Notes: a model not told the origin generated them from the letters alone. A DNA stretch of 64,000 nucleotides from Desulforhopalus singaporensis (GCF_900104445.1 NZ_FNJI01000029.1:1-64000), one strand, 5' to 3'. Positions 43,605-53,601 are shown, counted from the stretch's first letter. Program-made: numbers and translations.

Positions 43605-43877
43605 ATGGAAACCATACGAGTGATCGTCACTGGACGTGTTCAGGGTGTCTTTTTCAGGGATTACACCCAAAAACAAGCCGCAAGGCTCGGGTTGTGCGGA
43701 TGGGTCCGCAACCTCCCGGACGGAACGGTTGAGGCATTGATCCAGGGCAAAGCAACGGATATCCGAAAGATGCTCAACTGGCTCAATACCGGGTCGCCTC
43801 TGGCGACCGTGACCGGTATCAAGACCTGGAAAACAGCCGAATCAGCCGTTTTTTCATCCTTTCAGATAAGATATTGA
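43605..43877 (+). CDS. Acylphosphatase
   Basis: A 90-aa acylphosphatase that hydrolyses acyl phosphates. The start block VIVTGRVQGVFFRDYTQKQA contains the catalytic Arg (in FFRD) and GRVQGV loop. The catalytic Asn is in GLCGWVRNLPDGTVEALIQG. The ATG at 43605 has an AGGGA box; an alternative in-frame ATG 30 nt upstream does not. It ends 6 nt before the ABC gene. Confidence 0.9.
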   Translation: METIRVIVTGRVQGVFFRDYTQKQAARLGLCGWVRNLPDGTVEALIQGKATDIRKMLNWLNTGSPLATVTGIKTWKTAESAVFSSFQIRY

Positions 43878-43883
43878 GCAATA

Positions 43884-45530
43884 ATGCTACTTGATATACA
43901 AAATTTAAATCTCTGGTTCCGGGGATACGATCAGTCGGGTGCTCCACACTCGGAACAGGTGCTGTTTGATATTTCCCTCCGGGTGAAAGAATCAACAACG
44001 GTTGCCCTGGTCGGCGAATCGGGTTCGGGAAAATCGGTCACCGCGCTTTCTATTCTGCGCCTGCTCGAATCAACCTCAGAAGTTGCAGCAGACGGAGCCA
44101 TCTATTTTGAGGGCAAGAACCTGCTCGCCTTTAACCAGCAACAGATGCAGGCGGTGCGGGGAAACCGGATCGGCATGATTTTCCAGGAACCGATGACGTC
44201 GCTGAATCCGGTCTTCACCGTAGGCAATCAACTATGCGAACCGCTGACCCTACATCGCGGCCTCAAGGGAAAACGGGCAAGACAAGAAGCTGTCAGGCTG
44301 CTGGGAAGAACCGGTCTGGACAATCCCGAACACAGGATGAATCAGTATCCGCACCAGCTTTCAGGCGGACAACGCCAGCGGGTGGTCATTGCCATGGCCC
44401 TGGCATGCAGTCCGTCGCTGCTGATAGCCGACGAGCCAACCACAGCCCTGGACGTGACGGTTCAGGCGCAGATCCTCGAGTTGATGGCGCATCTGCAAAT
44501 GGAGAGTTCCATGGGGGTACTACTCATCACCCATGATCTTGAACTCGTGAAAAAACATGCCGACTACATTTATATAATGAAGGATGGCGTTATTGTTGAA
44601 CATGGCCAGCCCCGGAAGATATTCACCGCTCCCTCCCACAGTTATACCAGATCACTGCTCGGCGCCATACCGGACAAGATAAAACCATTCAACAACCAGG
44701 CGGATATTCTGCTGAAAGCGGAAAACGTGAACTGCACCTTCGAGTTACCGGGCGAATGGGTTCACCCGTTCAAAAGAAAAAAACGGCAGATCGAAGCGGT
44801 CAAGGAAGTTAATCTCGAGATCAGGACCGGCACCACCTGCGGTATCGTGGGAGAGTCAGGATCGGGAAAAACAACCCTGGGCATGGCGTTTTTGCAACTT
44901 GTGCACAACAGCGGCAATATTGTCTTCAAGGGCAACGAGTTGACCGGGCTTTCCTTTCGCAGCATGAAACATCTTCGCAGCGAGATTCAGGTGGTATTTC
45001 AGGACCCCTTCTCCTCACTTTCGCCAAGATTCAGCATTCGCAAGATAGTTGAAGAGGGTCTGCGCATCCATCACCCGGAAATGAACCGGGAAGAACGTTA
45101 TCAACGAGTGGTTGCTACGCTGCGCGAAGTCGGCATGACGGAACGGATCATCGATCGCTATCCCCACGAATTTTCCGGCGGCCAACGCCAACGGATAGCG
45201 ATCGCGCGGGCGATCATTCTTCAACCGAAATTTCTTATCCTCGATGAACCCACCTCGGCACTGGATGTTACCATACAGGGACAGATAATAGATTTACTGC
45301 TGAAGCTGCAACAACAATATCAGATGAGCTATATGTTCATTTCCCACGACCTGCGGGTGGTAAGGGCCATATCGGATTACGTGGCGGTGATGCAGAACGG
45401 CAGGATAGTGGAACAGGGGGAGGCGGATCGGATTTTTACCAATCCGACGCACGAATACACCAGGACCCTGCTGAAGGCATCGCTGAGTTCCGCTTCCGCT
45501 TCCCCGTTGATGGGAAGCGGAAGCGGTTAA
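43884..45530 (+). CDS. Double-ATPase ABC protein of the oligopeptide/YejF type
   Basis: A 548-aa protein with two ABC nucleotide-binding domains in one chain. The first has Walker A GESGSGKS at 44-51 and signature LSGGQRQR; the second has GESGSGKT near 323 and FSGGQRQR. Each is followed by the oligopeptide-type C-terminal extension ([28 protein letters not shown]). This is the layout of YejF and fused DppD-DppF. No permease or binding-protein gene is next to it, so its partners are elsewhere. The very end of the gene contains a GC-rich palindrome that may act in termination. Confidence 0.88.
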   Translation: MLLDIQNLNLWFRGYDQSGAPHSEQVLFDISLRVKESTTVALVGESGSGKSVTALSILRLLESTSEVAADGAIYFEGKNLLAFNQQQMQAVRGNRIGMIFQEPMTSLNPVFTVGNQLCEPLTLHRGLKGKRARQEAVRLLGRTGLDNPEHRMNQYPHQLSGGQRQRVVIAMALACSPSLLIADEPTTALDVTVQAQILELMAHLQMESSMGVLLITHDLELVKKHADYIYIMKDGVIVEHGQPRKIFTAPSHSYTRSLLGAIPDKIKPFNNQADILLKAENVNCTFELPGEWVHPFKRKKRQIEAVKEVNLEIRTGTTCGIVGESGSGKTTLGMAFLQLVHNSGNIVFKGNELTGLSFRSMKHLRSEIQVVFQDPFSSLSPRFSIRKIVEEGLRIHHPEMNREERYQRVVATLREVGMTERIIDRYPHEFSGGQRQRIAIARAIILQPKFLILDEPTSALDVTIQGQIIDLLLKLQQQYQMSYMFISHDLRVVRAISDYVAVMQNGRIVEQGEADRIFTNPTHEYTRTLLKASLSSASASPLMGSGSG

Positions 45531-45564
45531 TGACTACCGAAAAAACGAAACTTGAAACGTCGTT

Positions 45565-46902
45565 TTAAACAGTCTCTTTTTTCTTTTCCGGATGGCGGCA
45601 TTTATCACCCGCTATATCATCCTTGAACAGAGAGAACCCTCTTTCCATTGCACAGAAATCGCCACACATTGTGCAGGTGGACTCGTTTTCCGGTTTTCTG
45701 CTGTTACGGACTTCCCTCATTTTTTCCGGAAACATGGAGAGATTAAAATATTCTTCAAAATCGCTGTCCCTCCTGGCAAGAGCAACCCTCTTTTCAAGTT
45801 CCCGGCGCTCGGGATATTTGGCGATATCACCGATCCTGGTTGCAAGACGGGTAGCCCTCAACCCTTCACGGACATCGTTTTCATTGGGCAGCGCGAGATG
45901 TTCCGCCGGAGTAATATAACAGATGAGATCCGCTCCGTGCCAGGCTGAGTGCGAGGCGCCTATGGCGGCGGTAAGATGGTCGTATCCTGCTCCGGAATCG
46001 GCGGGCAGGGGCCCGAGCACATAATACGGGGCTCCGCCGCTCATCGCCTTTTCAAGCATGATGTTGCCTTGGATTTCATCAAGAGGCACATGTCCAGGGC
46101 CCTCGACCATCATCTGGCACCCCATGTTTCTGCCAAGCTCGGCAAGCTCACAGTTAATGATCATTTCAGCCATTTGCGCCCGGTCATGGCTGTCATGGAT
46201 CGCTCCCGCCCTTATGCCGTTGCCAAGGGAGAGTACGGCATCGTACTTCTTCATCAGTGCGCAGACCCGATCAAACTGTTCGTAAAGGGGATTTTCCCGG
46301 TTATTGTATTCCATCCAGGAGACCATGAAAGTTCCTCCCTTCGACACCAGTCCACCATAACGGAACCCCTGATTTCTCATTCTTTCAATGGAAAACCGGT
46401 TGATTCCGCAGTGGATGGCCATAAAGCTCAACCCGTCCTCAAGCTGTCTCTCAATAAGTTCGAACAGGTATTCAGGATCGAGCTTGTTAGGGTTATGATA
46501 TTTTCTGCTGGCTTCCGCGAACGCCTGGTACAGGGGAACGTTACCGACAGGAAGCGAGCAGTTGTCAAGAACCTTGCGGCGGATTGCATCGAGATCGCCT
46601 CCGGTTGAGAGTTCCATCAAGGTATCGGCTTTTTCTTCCTCGGCAATTTTTGCCTTGCGTATCTCAAGGTCGACATCGGAGATATCCGATGAAGTACCGA
46701 TGGAAGCGTTTACTTTAGTCCGCAATCCTTTCCCTATGCCGCAGATTTTCTGATCTTTCCGGCCGGGATTGGCCGGGATCACTATATGTCCAGCCGCCAC
46801 TCCCTGGCGGATTTTTTCCCCGGTAAAACCTTCCGCCGCTGCTACCTTTTCCATTTCGGGTGAGACCACACCCTCTCTTGCCAACTCGAGCTGGGTTTTC
46901 AT
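45565..46902 (-). CDS. bzaF: ThiC-family radical SAM enzyme, probably 5-hydroxybenzimidazole synthase (BzaF)
   Basis: This 445-aa ThiC-superfamily enzyme rearranges aminoimidazole ribotide by radical SAM chemistry. The family blocks are GIGKGLRTKVNASIGTS, LSTGGDLDAIRRKVL, GPGHVPLDEIQGN and APYYVLGP. Two things point to the paralogue that makes the lower ligand of vitamin B12 rather than thiamine pyrimidine: the upstream leader is a cobalamin riboswitch, not a TPP one, and the sequence has LSLGNGIRAGAIHDSHDR (ThiC usually LSLGDGLRPG) and a C-terminal cluster motif CTMCGDFC with C-x2-C-x3-C spacing. No thiamine or cobalamin genes adjoin it. Plain ThiC remains possible. Confidence 0.75.
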   Translation of the reverse strand: MKTQLELAREGVVSPEMEKVAAAEGFTGEKIRQGVAAGHIVIPANPGRKDQKICGIGKGLRTKVNASIGTSSDISDVDLEIRKAKIAEEEKADTLMELSTGGDLDAIRRKVLDNCSLPVGNVPLYQAFAEASRKYHNPNKLDPEYLFELIERQLEDGLSFMAIHCGINRFSIERMRNQGFRYGGLVSKGGTFMVSWMEYNNRENPLYEQFDRVCALMKKYDAVLSLGNGIRAGAIHDSHDRAQMAEMIINCELAELGRNMGCQMMVEGPGHVPLDEIQGNIMLEKAMSGGAPYYVLGPLPADSGAGYDHLTAAIGASHSAWHGADLICYITPAEHLALPNENDVREGLRATRLATRIGDIAKYPERRELEKRVALARRDSDFEEYFNLSMFPEKMREVRNSRKPENESTCTMCGDFCAMERGFSLFKDDIAGDKCRHPEKKKETV

Positions 46903-46943
46903 TTACTTCTTCTCCTTAAGTTGTCTTCCTTCCGGCGGGCAAT

Positions 46944-46983
46944 AAAAAAGTCCGTACCACGGTTTTCACCACGGCACGGACTT
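46944..46983 (-). terminator. Terminator between cobalamin riboswitch and bzaF
   Basis: On the minus strand AAGTCCGTGCCGTGGT pairs with ACCGTGGTACGGACTT around GAAA, followed by six T. It lies between the aptamer and the start codon, as expected for the expression platform of a riboswitch that stops transcription when B12 is bound. Confidence 0.8.
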
Positions 46984-47009
46984 GTTTTGGACAGGAAAGT
47001 CTTGTTCTT

Positions 47010-47200
47010 CCAGGCAGGTCTTCTGACTTACGGATCGCTCTCTGGTTGCCCCTTCCCGCTTTAGCTCGAGTTTATCTCAAGAAAAAAGCAGTGGATATGG
47101 CAACCGTCGTCCCCGCTTACAGCGCTGGCCCAACGTTACGGATTTTCACCGTATTCCCTTTTCAGCAGAGGTTGACACAACCTCTTGCCACCTGAAAGAT
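47010..47200 (-). promoter_or_regulatory. Cobalamin (B12) riboswitch
   Basis: The minus strand carries the conserved cobalamin aptamer elements in order: GTGGCAAGAGG (5' P1/P2 region), AAAAGGGAATACGGTGAAAA, TCCGTAACGTTGGGCCAGC, GCTGTAAGCGGGG, the B12-box region GGTTGCCATATCCACTGC, GCGGGAAGGGGCAACC, and GTAAGTCAGAAGACCTGCC closing the stem. A terminator hairpin follows, so binding of cobalamin should switch off the ThiC/BzaF-like gene. Confidence 0.9.
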
Positions 47201-47355
47201 ATGATATTGGAGCGACAGCCTACAGGATTTTAAAGAAAATGTAAACGGACTATTTTCCCACCGCCCGTGATGACGATTCACTTGCGCTGTTGTATGGTAT
47301 GGGTATATTGTTTACCGCGTTTACCCTCAACCAACAGGAATCATCGATCCACGTT

Positions 47356-49164
47356 ATGTTTTGGCAATCAGTTCTCTCCTCCGCTCCGCACTCGCCAGGC
47401 GTCTACCTGATGCTAGACGCGAAAAACTGTGTCCTCTATGTCGGCAAGGCCAAGGACCTGTTCAAACGCCTTTCGTCATACGCCAGGTTTTCCGGATCAC
47501 CCCACTCCAAGACCGGAGTGATGCTGCAGAAGACCCATAAAGTAGACACGATACTCACCACAACCGAGAAAGAAGCTCTCATTCTCGAAGCGTCGCTCAT
47601 AAAAAAACACAAGCCCAAATACAACATCATATTGCGCGATGACAAAAGCTACCCCTACATCAAAGTCACGGTCCAGGAGGAGTGGCCCAGGGTCTTCATG
47701 ACCAGGAGGAAGACAAAGGACGATGCCCGCTATTTCGGACCCTACTCGTCCTCTGCCAACATGTGGGCCACCCTTCACCTTATCTCCAGGCTGTTTCCTT
47801 TGCGCAACTGCAAGGGATCGCAGTTGAAAAAACGCAAAAGGCCCTGTCTCAACCGACAGATAGGCAAATGTCTGGCTCCCTGTACGGGCAATACCGACAA
47901 AGAGAAATATCTACAGCATGTAGAAAACATCCTTATGCTGCTTGAAGGCCGCAACAATGAACTGCTCGAGAATCTTAAAAAAGAAATGGGCGAGGCGGCG
48001 AAAAATCTTGAATATGAAAAAGCGGCAAAACTCAGAGACCAGATATTTGCGGTAACCAGAACCACGGAAAAGCAGGTAATCTCCGCAAGCCACAGCAAGG
48101 ATCAGGATGTGTTCGGCTTTGCCAGAAAAGACGCCGCAATTACCATCGCCCTGCTCTATATCCGCAACGGCCTCATAAACGGCAGCAGAACTTTTTTTCT
48201 CGCCGACCCCTACGGGGAGGACCGGGCCATCCTCTCCCAGGTTTTAAGCCAGCTCTACGATAGATTCAGCCAGATCCCCGGGGAAATCCTGCTGCCTTTT
48301 GCCCCGTCAGACATGGAACTCCACGAAGAACACCTCAACGAAGACAGAGGTTCCAGGGTCTATCTGAAAATACCCCGGCGCGGCGACGGCCATAAACTCA
48401 TAGAGATGGCCAACACCAACGCCAGACAGGTTTTTGCCGATCAGGAAAAGAAAAAGAATTCCTGGGAAAATCTATCCGACGCGCTTTGTAAGACGTTACA
48501 TCTTGACCGTCCGCCGGCCAGGATCGAGTGTCTCGACATCTCAAACACTTCCGGCAAACAGGCGATAGGCTCGCTGGTCTGTTTTCGTGCAGGGGAACCC
48601 GATAAAGGCAACTTCAGGCATTATAAAATCCGCACCATCGACACCCCTGACGACTACACCATGATGAAGGAGGTACTGCAGCGGAGGTTGTCTAGGGGGG
48701 TAGAGGAAGACAATCTTCCCGACCTGTTCGTGGTTGACGGCGGAAAAGGCCAGCTCAATGTCGCCGTCTCGGTTGCAGGCGAGCTTGGGGTTGAAGACCG
48801 GATAAACTGGATCGGCATCGCCAAAGAGCGTGAAGACGAAGGAGAAAAACTCTACAAGCCGGGGCGCAAGAACCCGATTATTTTACCGGGTCACAATCCG
48901 GTCCTGCTCTATCTTATGAGGATCAGGGACGAATCCCACCGCTACGGGGTCACCTTTCACAGAAAACTTCGCAACCGGGCCACCCTCGCCTCGGAACTGG
49001 ACCAAATTCCCGGTATCGGAAGCAACAAGAAAAGGCAGTTATTGCGTCATATGGGCAGTCTCAAACGTATCAAAAATGCACAAGTCGATGAACTGCAAGA
49101 GGTCCAGGGTATCGGCCCGGAGCTCGCCTCGGCAGTTTTTGATTATTTTCACAAAATCATCTGA
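47356..49164 (+). CDS. uvrC: UvrABC excinuclease subunit C
   Basis: This 602-aa nuclease makes the two incisions around bulky DNA lesions. The N-terminal GIY-YIG domain (PGVYLMLDAKNCVLYVGKAK) cuts 3'. The UvrB-binding motif lies near 205-240 (LEYEKAAKLRDQI). The central RNase-H-like endonuclease (ECLDISNTSGKQAIGSLVCF, then DLFVVDGGKGQLN) cuts 5'. A C-terminal helix-hairpin-helix pair (LDQIPGIGSNKKRQLL, VQGIGPELASAVFDYF) binds DNA. The open frame runs 22 codons further upstream, but the ATG at 47356 matches the family start. Confidence 0.95.
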   Translation: MFWQSVLSSAPHSPGVYLMLDAKNCVLYVGKAKDLFKRLSSYARFSGSPHSKTGVMLQKTHKVDTILTTTEKEALILEASLIKKHKPKYNIILRDDKSYPYIKVTVQEEWPRVFMTRRKTKDDARYFGPYSSSANMWATLHLISRLFPLRNCKGSQLKKRKRPCLNRQIGKCLAPCTGNTDKEKYLQHVENILMLLEGRNNELLENLKKEMGEAAKNLEYEKAAKLRDQIFAVTRTTEKQVISASHSKDQDVFGFARKDAAITIALLYIRNGLINGSRTFFLADPYGEDRAILSQVLSQLYDRFSQIPGEILLPFAPSDMELHEEHLNEDRGSRVYLKIPRRGDGHKLIEMANTNARQVFADQEKKKNSWENLSDALCKTLHLDRPPARIECLDISNTSGKQAIGSLVCFRAGEPDKGNFRHYKIRTIDTPDDYTMMKEVLQRRLSRGVEEDNLPDLFVVDGGKGQLNVAVSVAGELGVEDRINWIGIAKEREDEGEKLYKPGRKNPIILPGHNPVLLYLMRIRDESHRYGVTFHRKLRNRATLASELDQIPGIGSNKKRQLLRHMGSLKRIKNAQVDELQEVQGIGPELASAVFDYFHKII

Positions 49165-49384
49165 TCCGTTTTTGCCAGTGCCAATAGCGTCGGCTGGTTG
49201 CCGCGTTTCTTCCTAACACGTACCTTTCCCGGGACAGGGCTCATTATTGTTCATTTTCCTCCTCTTTTTTTAAAAGATTACCGTTTTTTACACAACCATT
49301 GCACGGTTCGCAGTTTCCTTGACTCTCGTCCTGTTTAGTAGGATAATATACGAAAATGCAACCTTTATTAACTGGGGAGGAATT

Positions 49385-50917
49385 ATGAATTTTTTACGGG
49401 CTCTTTATCTTGAGGACGAAATGTCCGGGGTCTGCTCCGGAACTCAATGGCCAAGCACCGGGAAAGGGAAAAAATTACAGTTGAGCTCCCCCGTCGACGG
49501 CCATGTTTTCGGCAATTTATCCATGGCCACCAGCGACAATTACGATGAACTAGTCGAGTGCGCCAGGGAAGGTTTTGTATTCTGGAGAGCGGTGCCGGCG
49601 CCCGAGCGGGGAGAGATAATCCGGCAGATCGGGCTGAAGCTACGCGAATTCAAGCATCCCCTGGGAACCCTGATCTCCTACGAAACCGGCAAACCCCTCC
49701 AGGAGGGACTGGGAGAAGTGCAGGAAGTTATCGATATCTGCGACTACTGTGTCGGCCAGTCAAGAATGCTCTACGGCATGACAACGGTTTCAGAACGCCG
49801 TTCCCACCGGCTTCTTGAACAGTATCATCCCCTTGGCATTGTGGCGATCATAACCGCTTTTAACTTTCCTATGGCGGTCTGGGGCTGGAATGCAATGATT
49901 GGTGCAATATGCGGCAACGTTTCCATCTGGAAACCGTCTTCCAAGGCCGCCGCCTCCGCCGTTGCCATGCAGAAGATCATCGGCAAGGTGCTCGCCCTGA
50001 ACGGCCTGCCGGAGGGGATCTTTTCCCTCGTTATCGGCGAGCGGGACAGGGTTGGCAAAAAAATTCTGAAGGACAGGCGCATCCCCCTCGTTTCTTTTAC
50101 TGGTTCTGTCGCCTCCGGCAGGAAAGCGGCGAAAAAAGTGGCGAAACGACTGGGCCGGACGATCCTCGAACTTGGCGGCAACAATGGCATCATCCTCACC
50201 GCAAATACTGACCTGAAACTGGCCGTGCCGGCCATTGTCTTCGGTGCTGTCGGCACCACCGGGCAAAGATGCACCACAACCCGGAGGCTTATTATCCACG
50301 AGTCGATTTACGACGAGGTAAAAAGACGGCTGGTAGCCGCCTATCAGAGCCTCAAGATCGGCGATCCATTGCAGGAAACAAACCATGTGGGCCCTTTGAT
50401 TGACAGGGATGCGGTGGCGACTTTTACTCAAACCGTACAAACAATAACCGACCAGGGGGGAACCATCCTCTTTGGCGGCAACCAGCTGACAGGAGAAGAT
50501 TATTCTTCAGGTTGTTATGTGGAACCCACCCTGGCCGAGGTTGACCATGATCTTGAGATTGTCCACCAGGAGACATTTGCGCCCATTCTCTACCTGATCA
50601 GATACGAAGGTGAGGTGGAAACCGCAATCGCAATTAACAACGAGGTCAGCCAGGGGCTCTCTTCGGCCATTTTCAGCACCAGCCAGCGAGAGACTGAACT
50701 GTTTATCTCTGCTCAGGGATCTGACTGCGGCCTGGCAAACGTCAACATCGGGACCTCGGGTGCTGAAATAGGCGGCGCTTTTGGCGGAGAAAAAGATACC
50801 GGCGGCGGCAGAGAATCCGGCTCCGACGCCTGGAAAGGGTACATGCGCAGACAGACAGTTACGATCAATTACGGCACAGATCTGCCGCTGGCGCAGGGAG
50901 TACGCTTTGAGATTTAG
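49385..50917 (+). CDS. Aldehyde dehydrogenase, probably aminoadipate-semialdehyde dehydrogenase
   Basis: A 510-aa NAD(P)-dependent aldehyde dehydrogenase closest in look to the ALDH7 group. The catalytic Glu is at 262 (LELGGNNG) and the catalytic Cys at 296 (GQRCTTTRRL). The nucleotide site is SFTGSVASGRKAAKKVA, and the C-terminal block is NVNIGTSGAEIGGAFGGEKD. The start is ATG 49385 after a GGGAGGAA box. The next gene, 24 nt on, is lysine 6-transaminase, whose product is this enzyme's expected substrate, so the pair would convert lysine to 2-aminoadipate (pathway inference). Confidence 0.87.
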   Translation: MNFLRALYLEDEMSGVCSGTQWPSTGKGKKLQLSSPVDGHVFGNLSMATSDNYDELVECAREGFVFWRAVPAPERGEIIRQIGLKLREFKHPLGTLISYETGKPLQEGLGEVQEVIDICDYCVGQSRMLYGMTTVSERRSHRLLEQYHPLGIVAIITAFNFPMAVWGWNAMIGAICGNVSIWKPSSKAAASAVAMQKIIGKVLALNGLPEGIFSLVIGERDRVGKKILKDRRIPLVSFTGSVASGRKAAKKVAKRLGRTILELGGNNGIILTANTDLKLAVPAIVFGAVGTTGQRCTTTRRLIIHESIYDEVKRRLVAAYQSLKIGDPLQETNHVGPLIDRDAVATFTQTVQTITDQGGTILFGGNQLTGEDYSSGCYVEPTLAEVDHDLEIVHQETFAPILYLIRYEGEVETAIAINNEVSQGLSSAIFSTSQRETELFISAQGSDCGLANVNIGTSGAEIGGAFGGEKDTGGGRESGSDAWKGYMRRQTVTINYGTDLPLAQGVRFEI

Positions 50918-50941
50918 ACCGGACAGTTTCAGGGTGCGCCT

Positions 50942-52252
50942 ATGGCTTATGAACACAATATAAAACAGAAAATAGCAACCCATCTTCTCGCCGACGGAAT
51001 GGATATTGTAGTCGATTTCGAACATTCCGAAGGATCCTGGCTGGTCGATCTCAGAAACGGCGACCGCTATCTCGACTGTTTTTCCATGTTCGCGTCCATG
51101 GCCGTAGGCTTCAACCACCCTGAACTCCTCGCCATCCAGCACTATCTTGGCCGAATGGCAGTGCAGAAGCCGGCTAATTCCGATTGTTATTCGGCCCCCA
51201 TGGCCGAATTTGTCGAGACGTTCTCCAGATATGCTGTTCCTCAGTATCTTCCCCACGCTTTTTTCATCGAAGGCGGCGCCCTCGGTGTGGAAAACTGTCT
51301 CAAGGCCGCCTTCGACTGGAAGGTGCAGAAAAATTTCGCCAACGGGATCGGCCGGGAAAAAGGCCAGAAAATTATTCATTTTCAACAGGCATTTCACGGC
51401 CGTACCGGCTACACCCTGTCCCTTACCAACACCTCTGACCCCAGAAAAACCCAATATTTCCCAAAGTTTGACTGGCCCAGGATCATCAACCCCAAACTCT
51501 CTTTCCCGCTGACCCGCCAGAAACTGCAAAAAACAGAGGAACAGGAGCAGCAGGCCGTCGCCGACATTTATCAATGGTTGGAAAAAGATCCCCATGACAT
51601 TGCGGCAATTATCATTGAACCGATACAAGGCGAAGGAGGAGACAACCACTTCCGCCACGAATTTTTCAAAAAACTACGCAGAATCTGCGATGAACACGAA
51701 CTGTTGCTCATATTCGACGAAGTACAGACCGGAATAGGGCTGACCGGAAAGTTCTGGGCCCATGAACATTGCGCAGTCAAGCCGGATCTTCTTGCCTTTG
51801 GCAAAAAAACTCAGGTCTGCGGAGCGCTGGGGGGAACAAGAATTGATGAAGTGGAGCGAAATGTCTTTACCGAGCCGACCCGCATCAACTCAACTTTCGG
51901 CGGCAACCTGATTGATATGATCCGCTGCTCGACAATTCTTAAAATTATCGCAAAAGAACAACTGGTTGACAACGCCAGGCTGCGGGGCAATGAACTGTTG
52001 CAGGGGTTAAAGCAGCTGGCTCTTGAGTTTCCGTCGCTTGTCAGCAACGTGAGAGGACTTGGCCTGATGTGCGCTTTTGACCTTCCGGACGGGAAGATCA
52101 GGAACGATTTTATCGGCAAAGCTCTTGCGGAAAAAATTCTCCTGATAGGGTGCGGCGAAAAAAGCATCAGGTTCCGTCCGCATCTGATCATCTCCGCAAA
52201 CGAAGTCAAACTGCTGCTTGAAAGGCTTGCTAAAGCTCTGCACCGTTGTTGA
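50942..52252 (+). CDS. lat: L-lysine 6-transaminase
   Basis: A 436-aa class III PLP aminotransferase that moves the epsilon-amino group of lysine to 2-oxoglutarate. FSMFASMAVGFNHPELL, FFIEGGALGVENCLKAAFDWK, QAFHGRTGYTLSLTNT and LLIFDEVQTGIGLTGKFW are the family blocks. The PLP Lys lies in AFGKKTQVCGALGG near residue 287. INSTFGGNLIDMIR and RFRPHLIISANE close the fold. It is the second gene of a two-gene lysine degradation operon. Confidence 0.92.
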   Translation: MAYEHNIKQKIATHLLADGMDIVVDFEHSEGSWLVDLRNGDRYLDCFSMFASMAVGFNHPELLAIQHYLGRMAVQKPANSDCYSAPMAEFVETFSRYAVPQYLPHAFFIEGGALGVENCLKAAFDWKVQKNFANGIGREKGQKIIHFQQAFHGRTGYTLSLTNTSDPRKTQYFPKFDWPRIINPKLSFPLTRQKLQKTEEQEQQAVADIYQWLEKDPHDIAAIIIEPIQGEGGDNHFRHEFFKKLRRICDEHELLLIFDEVQTGIGLTGKFWAHEHCAVKPDLLAFGKKTQVCGALGGTRIDEVERNVFTEPTRINSTFGGNLIDMIRCSTILKIIAKEQLVDNARLRGNELLQGLKQLALEFPSLVSNVRGLGLMCAFDLPDGKIRNDFIGKALAEKILLIGCGEKSIRFRPHLIISANEVKLLLERLAKALHRC

Positions 52253-52734
52253 TTGTGCATTCAAACAAGGACCCGGCCCCGGTTTCAGACGTGTAAAACC
52301 CAAAAAAATGCCTTGACAATACCCAGGCCCCAAACGTGGTGCTCTGCCAGGTCAAGTGGCTATAATCGTCGTCTTTGTGCGCGAATTTTAACAAGCAAAA
52401 TATTATCGGCAATGTTATACAACATGTAGTTTTCCTAACAACATGCGCTCATCCATTCACCCCTGTTTAGTTTTTTACAGATCTGCGCAACCAGATGGAA
52501 TTTTCTTGGGCCATGGCCAATCATGGCGATAAAAACGGGGATGATTGTTGTGATTCCCCGGCAGATGGTAAGAAAGAACTTATAGGATTTCAGAGGCCGC
52601 TCACGGAGCTGATGATATCGACAAAATGTAGTGACTGGTTGCCAGCCCCGGAACAACTGGGGTTTTCCAGGGGTGCCGGCCAGAAGCCTTTCAGGTGTCA
52701 TATTTATAGAACAAATACAATCAATAACAAGGCA
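52253..52734. other. Intergenic region before the methyltransferase gene
   Basis: No gene is supported. Frames are open here on both strands, including an in-frame extension of the downstream gene to 52495 and a 106-codon minus frame at 52435-52755. Neither has a ribosome binding site or a family signature that I recognise. The latter (RGITTIIPVFIAMIGHGPRK near its middle) is the more protein-like and could be a decayed gene. Confidence 0.4.
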
Positions 52735-53601
52735 ATGTTTACCAAGCTGACACAAATAAATTCACGCCCGGCGCCATTTCAATTTTATACTGCCGACGAT
52801 CTGTGGACGAATGAGCATACCGCAAATCAGATGCTCCAATACCACCTGAACGATTCAATCGATGTCTCATCACGAAACAAGGATTTTATCGAACGTTCGA
52901 TCGACTGGATTGTTTCTCACTTTACAGTCGGCAGTAAAACCTCAATTATCGATTTTGGCTGCGGCCCTGGCCTCTACACGACCGGACTGGCCGAGAAGGG
53001 AGCAACAGTCACAGGCATTGATTTTTCAAAAAACTCGCTGCACCATGCAGAACAAGTTGCCAGGCGAAAAGGACTGAAAATCGATTACGTCCACACCAAC
53101 TATCTCGATTTCGAGTCCAGTTACAAATTTGATCTTATCACCATGATCATGTGCGACTATTGCGCGCTGAGTCCGGAGCAGCGAGCTATATTGCTGACAA
53201 AGTTCTCTTCACTCCTGAATCCAGGCGGAGCCGTGTTGCTTGATGTCTATTCCCACACCAGCTTTAATCAAAAAGAGGAATCCGCGACATACGAACTCAA
53301 TCAACTGCACGGTTTCTGGTCACCGCAGGACTACTACTGTTTCGTGAACACCTTCAAGTACGAGAGAGAAAAAGTAACGTTGGATAAATACACGATAATC
53401 GAACAGGCGAAAACTCGGACCGTATACAACTGGCTGCAGCATTTCAGCACAGCATCCATGCAAGAGGAATTTAATCGAAATGGTTTTGAGATCGATGAAT
53501 TCTACGCAAATGTTGCCGGCGAGACGTTTACCCCTGAATCCGCTGAATTCGCCGTTGTCGCTCGGAAATCACCCGATACGGAAAACAACGCTGGCAGGTA
53601 G
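52735..53601 (+). CDS. SAM-dependent methyltransferase, class I
   Basis: A 288-aa Rossmann-fold methyltransferase with motif I SIIDFGCGPGLYTTGLAEKG, acidic ribose site VTGIDFSKNSLHHA, and MIMCDYCALSPEQR, followed by LNPGGAVLLDVYSH. The substrate is unknown; the C-terminal third probably binds it. The ATG at 52735 follows AAGG and precedes a family-like start; the frame is open for 80 codons more upstream but reads as non-coding. Confidence 0.85.
   Translation: MFTKLTQINSRPAPFQFYTADDLWTNEHTANQMLQYHLNDSIDVSSRNKDFIERSIDWIVSHFTVGSKTSIIDFGCGPGLYTTGLAEKGATVTGIDFSKNSLHHAEQVARRKGLKIDYVHTNYLDFESSYKFDLITMIMCDYCALSPEQRAILLTKFSSLLNPGGAVLLDVYSHTSFNQKEESATYELNQLHGFWSPQDYYCFVNTFKYEREKVTLDKYTIIEQAKTRTVYNWLQHFSTASMQEEFNRNGFEIDEFYANVAGETFTPESAEFAVVARKSPDTENNAGR

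Noticed and set aside
47010-47200. TPP riboswitch upstream of the ThiC-like gene
   Set aside because: The thi-box elements CTGAGA and ACCTGATCTGG are absent, and the sequence follows the cobalamin aptamer instead.
52435-52755. 106-codon minus-strand frame before the methyltransferase gene
   Set aside because: It reads somewhat like a protein but has no ribosome binding site or recognisable family and overlaps the start of the next gene. It was kept only as a note in the intergenic entry.
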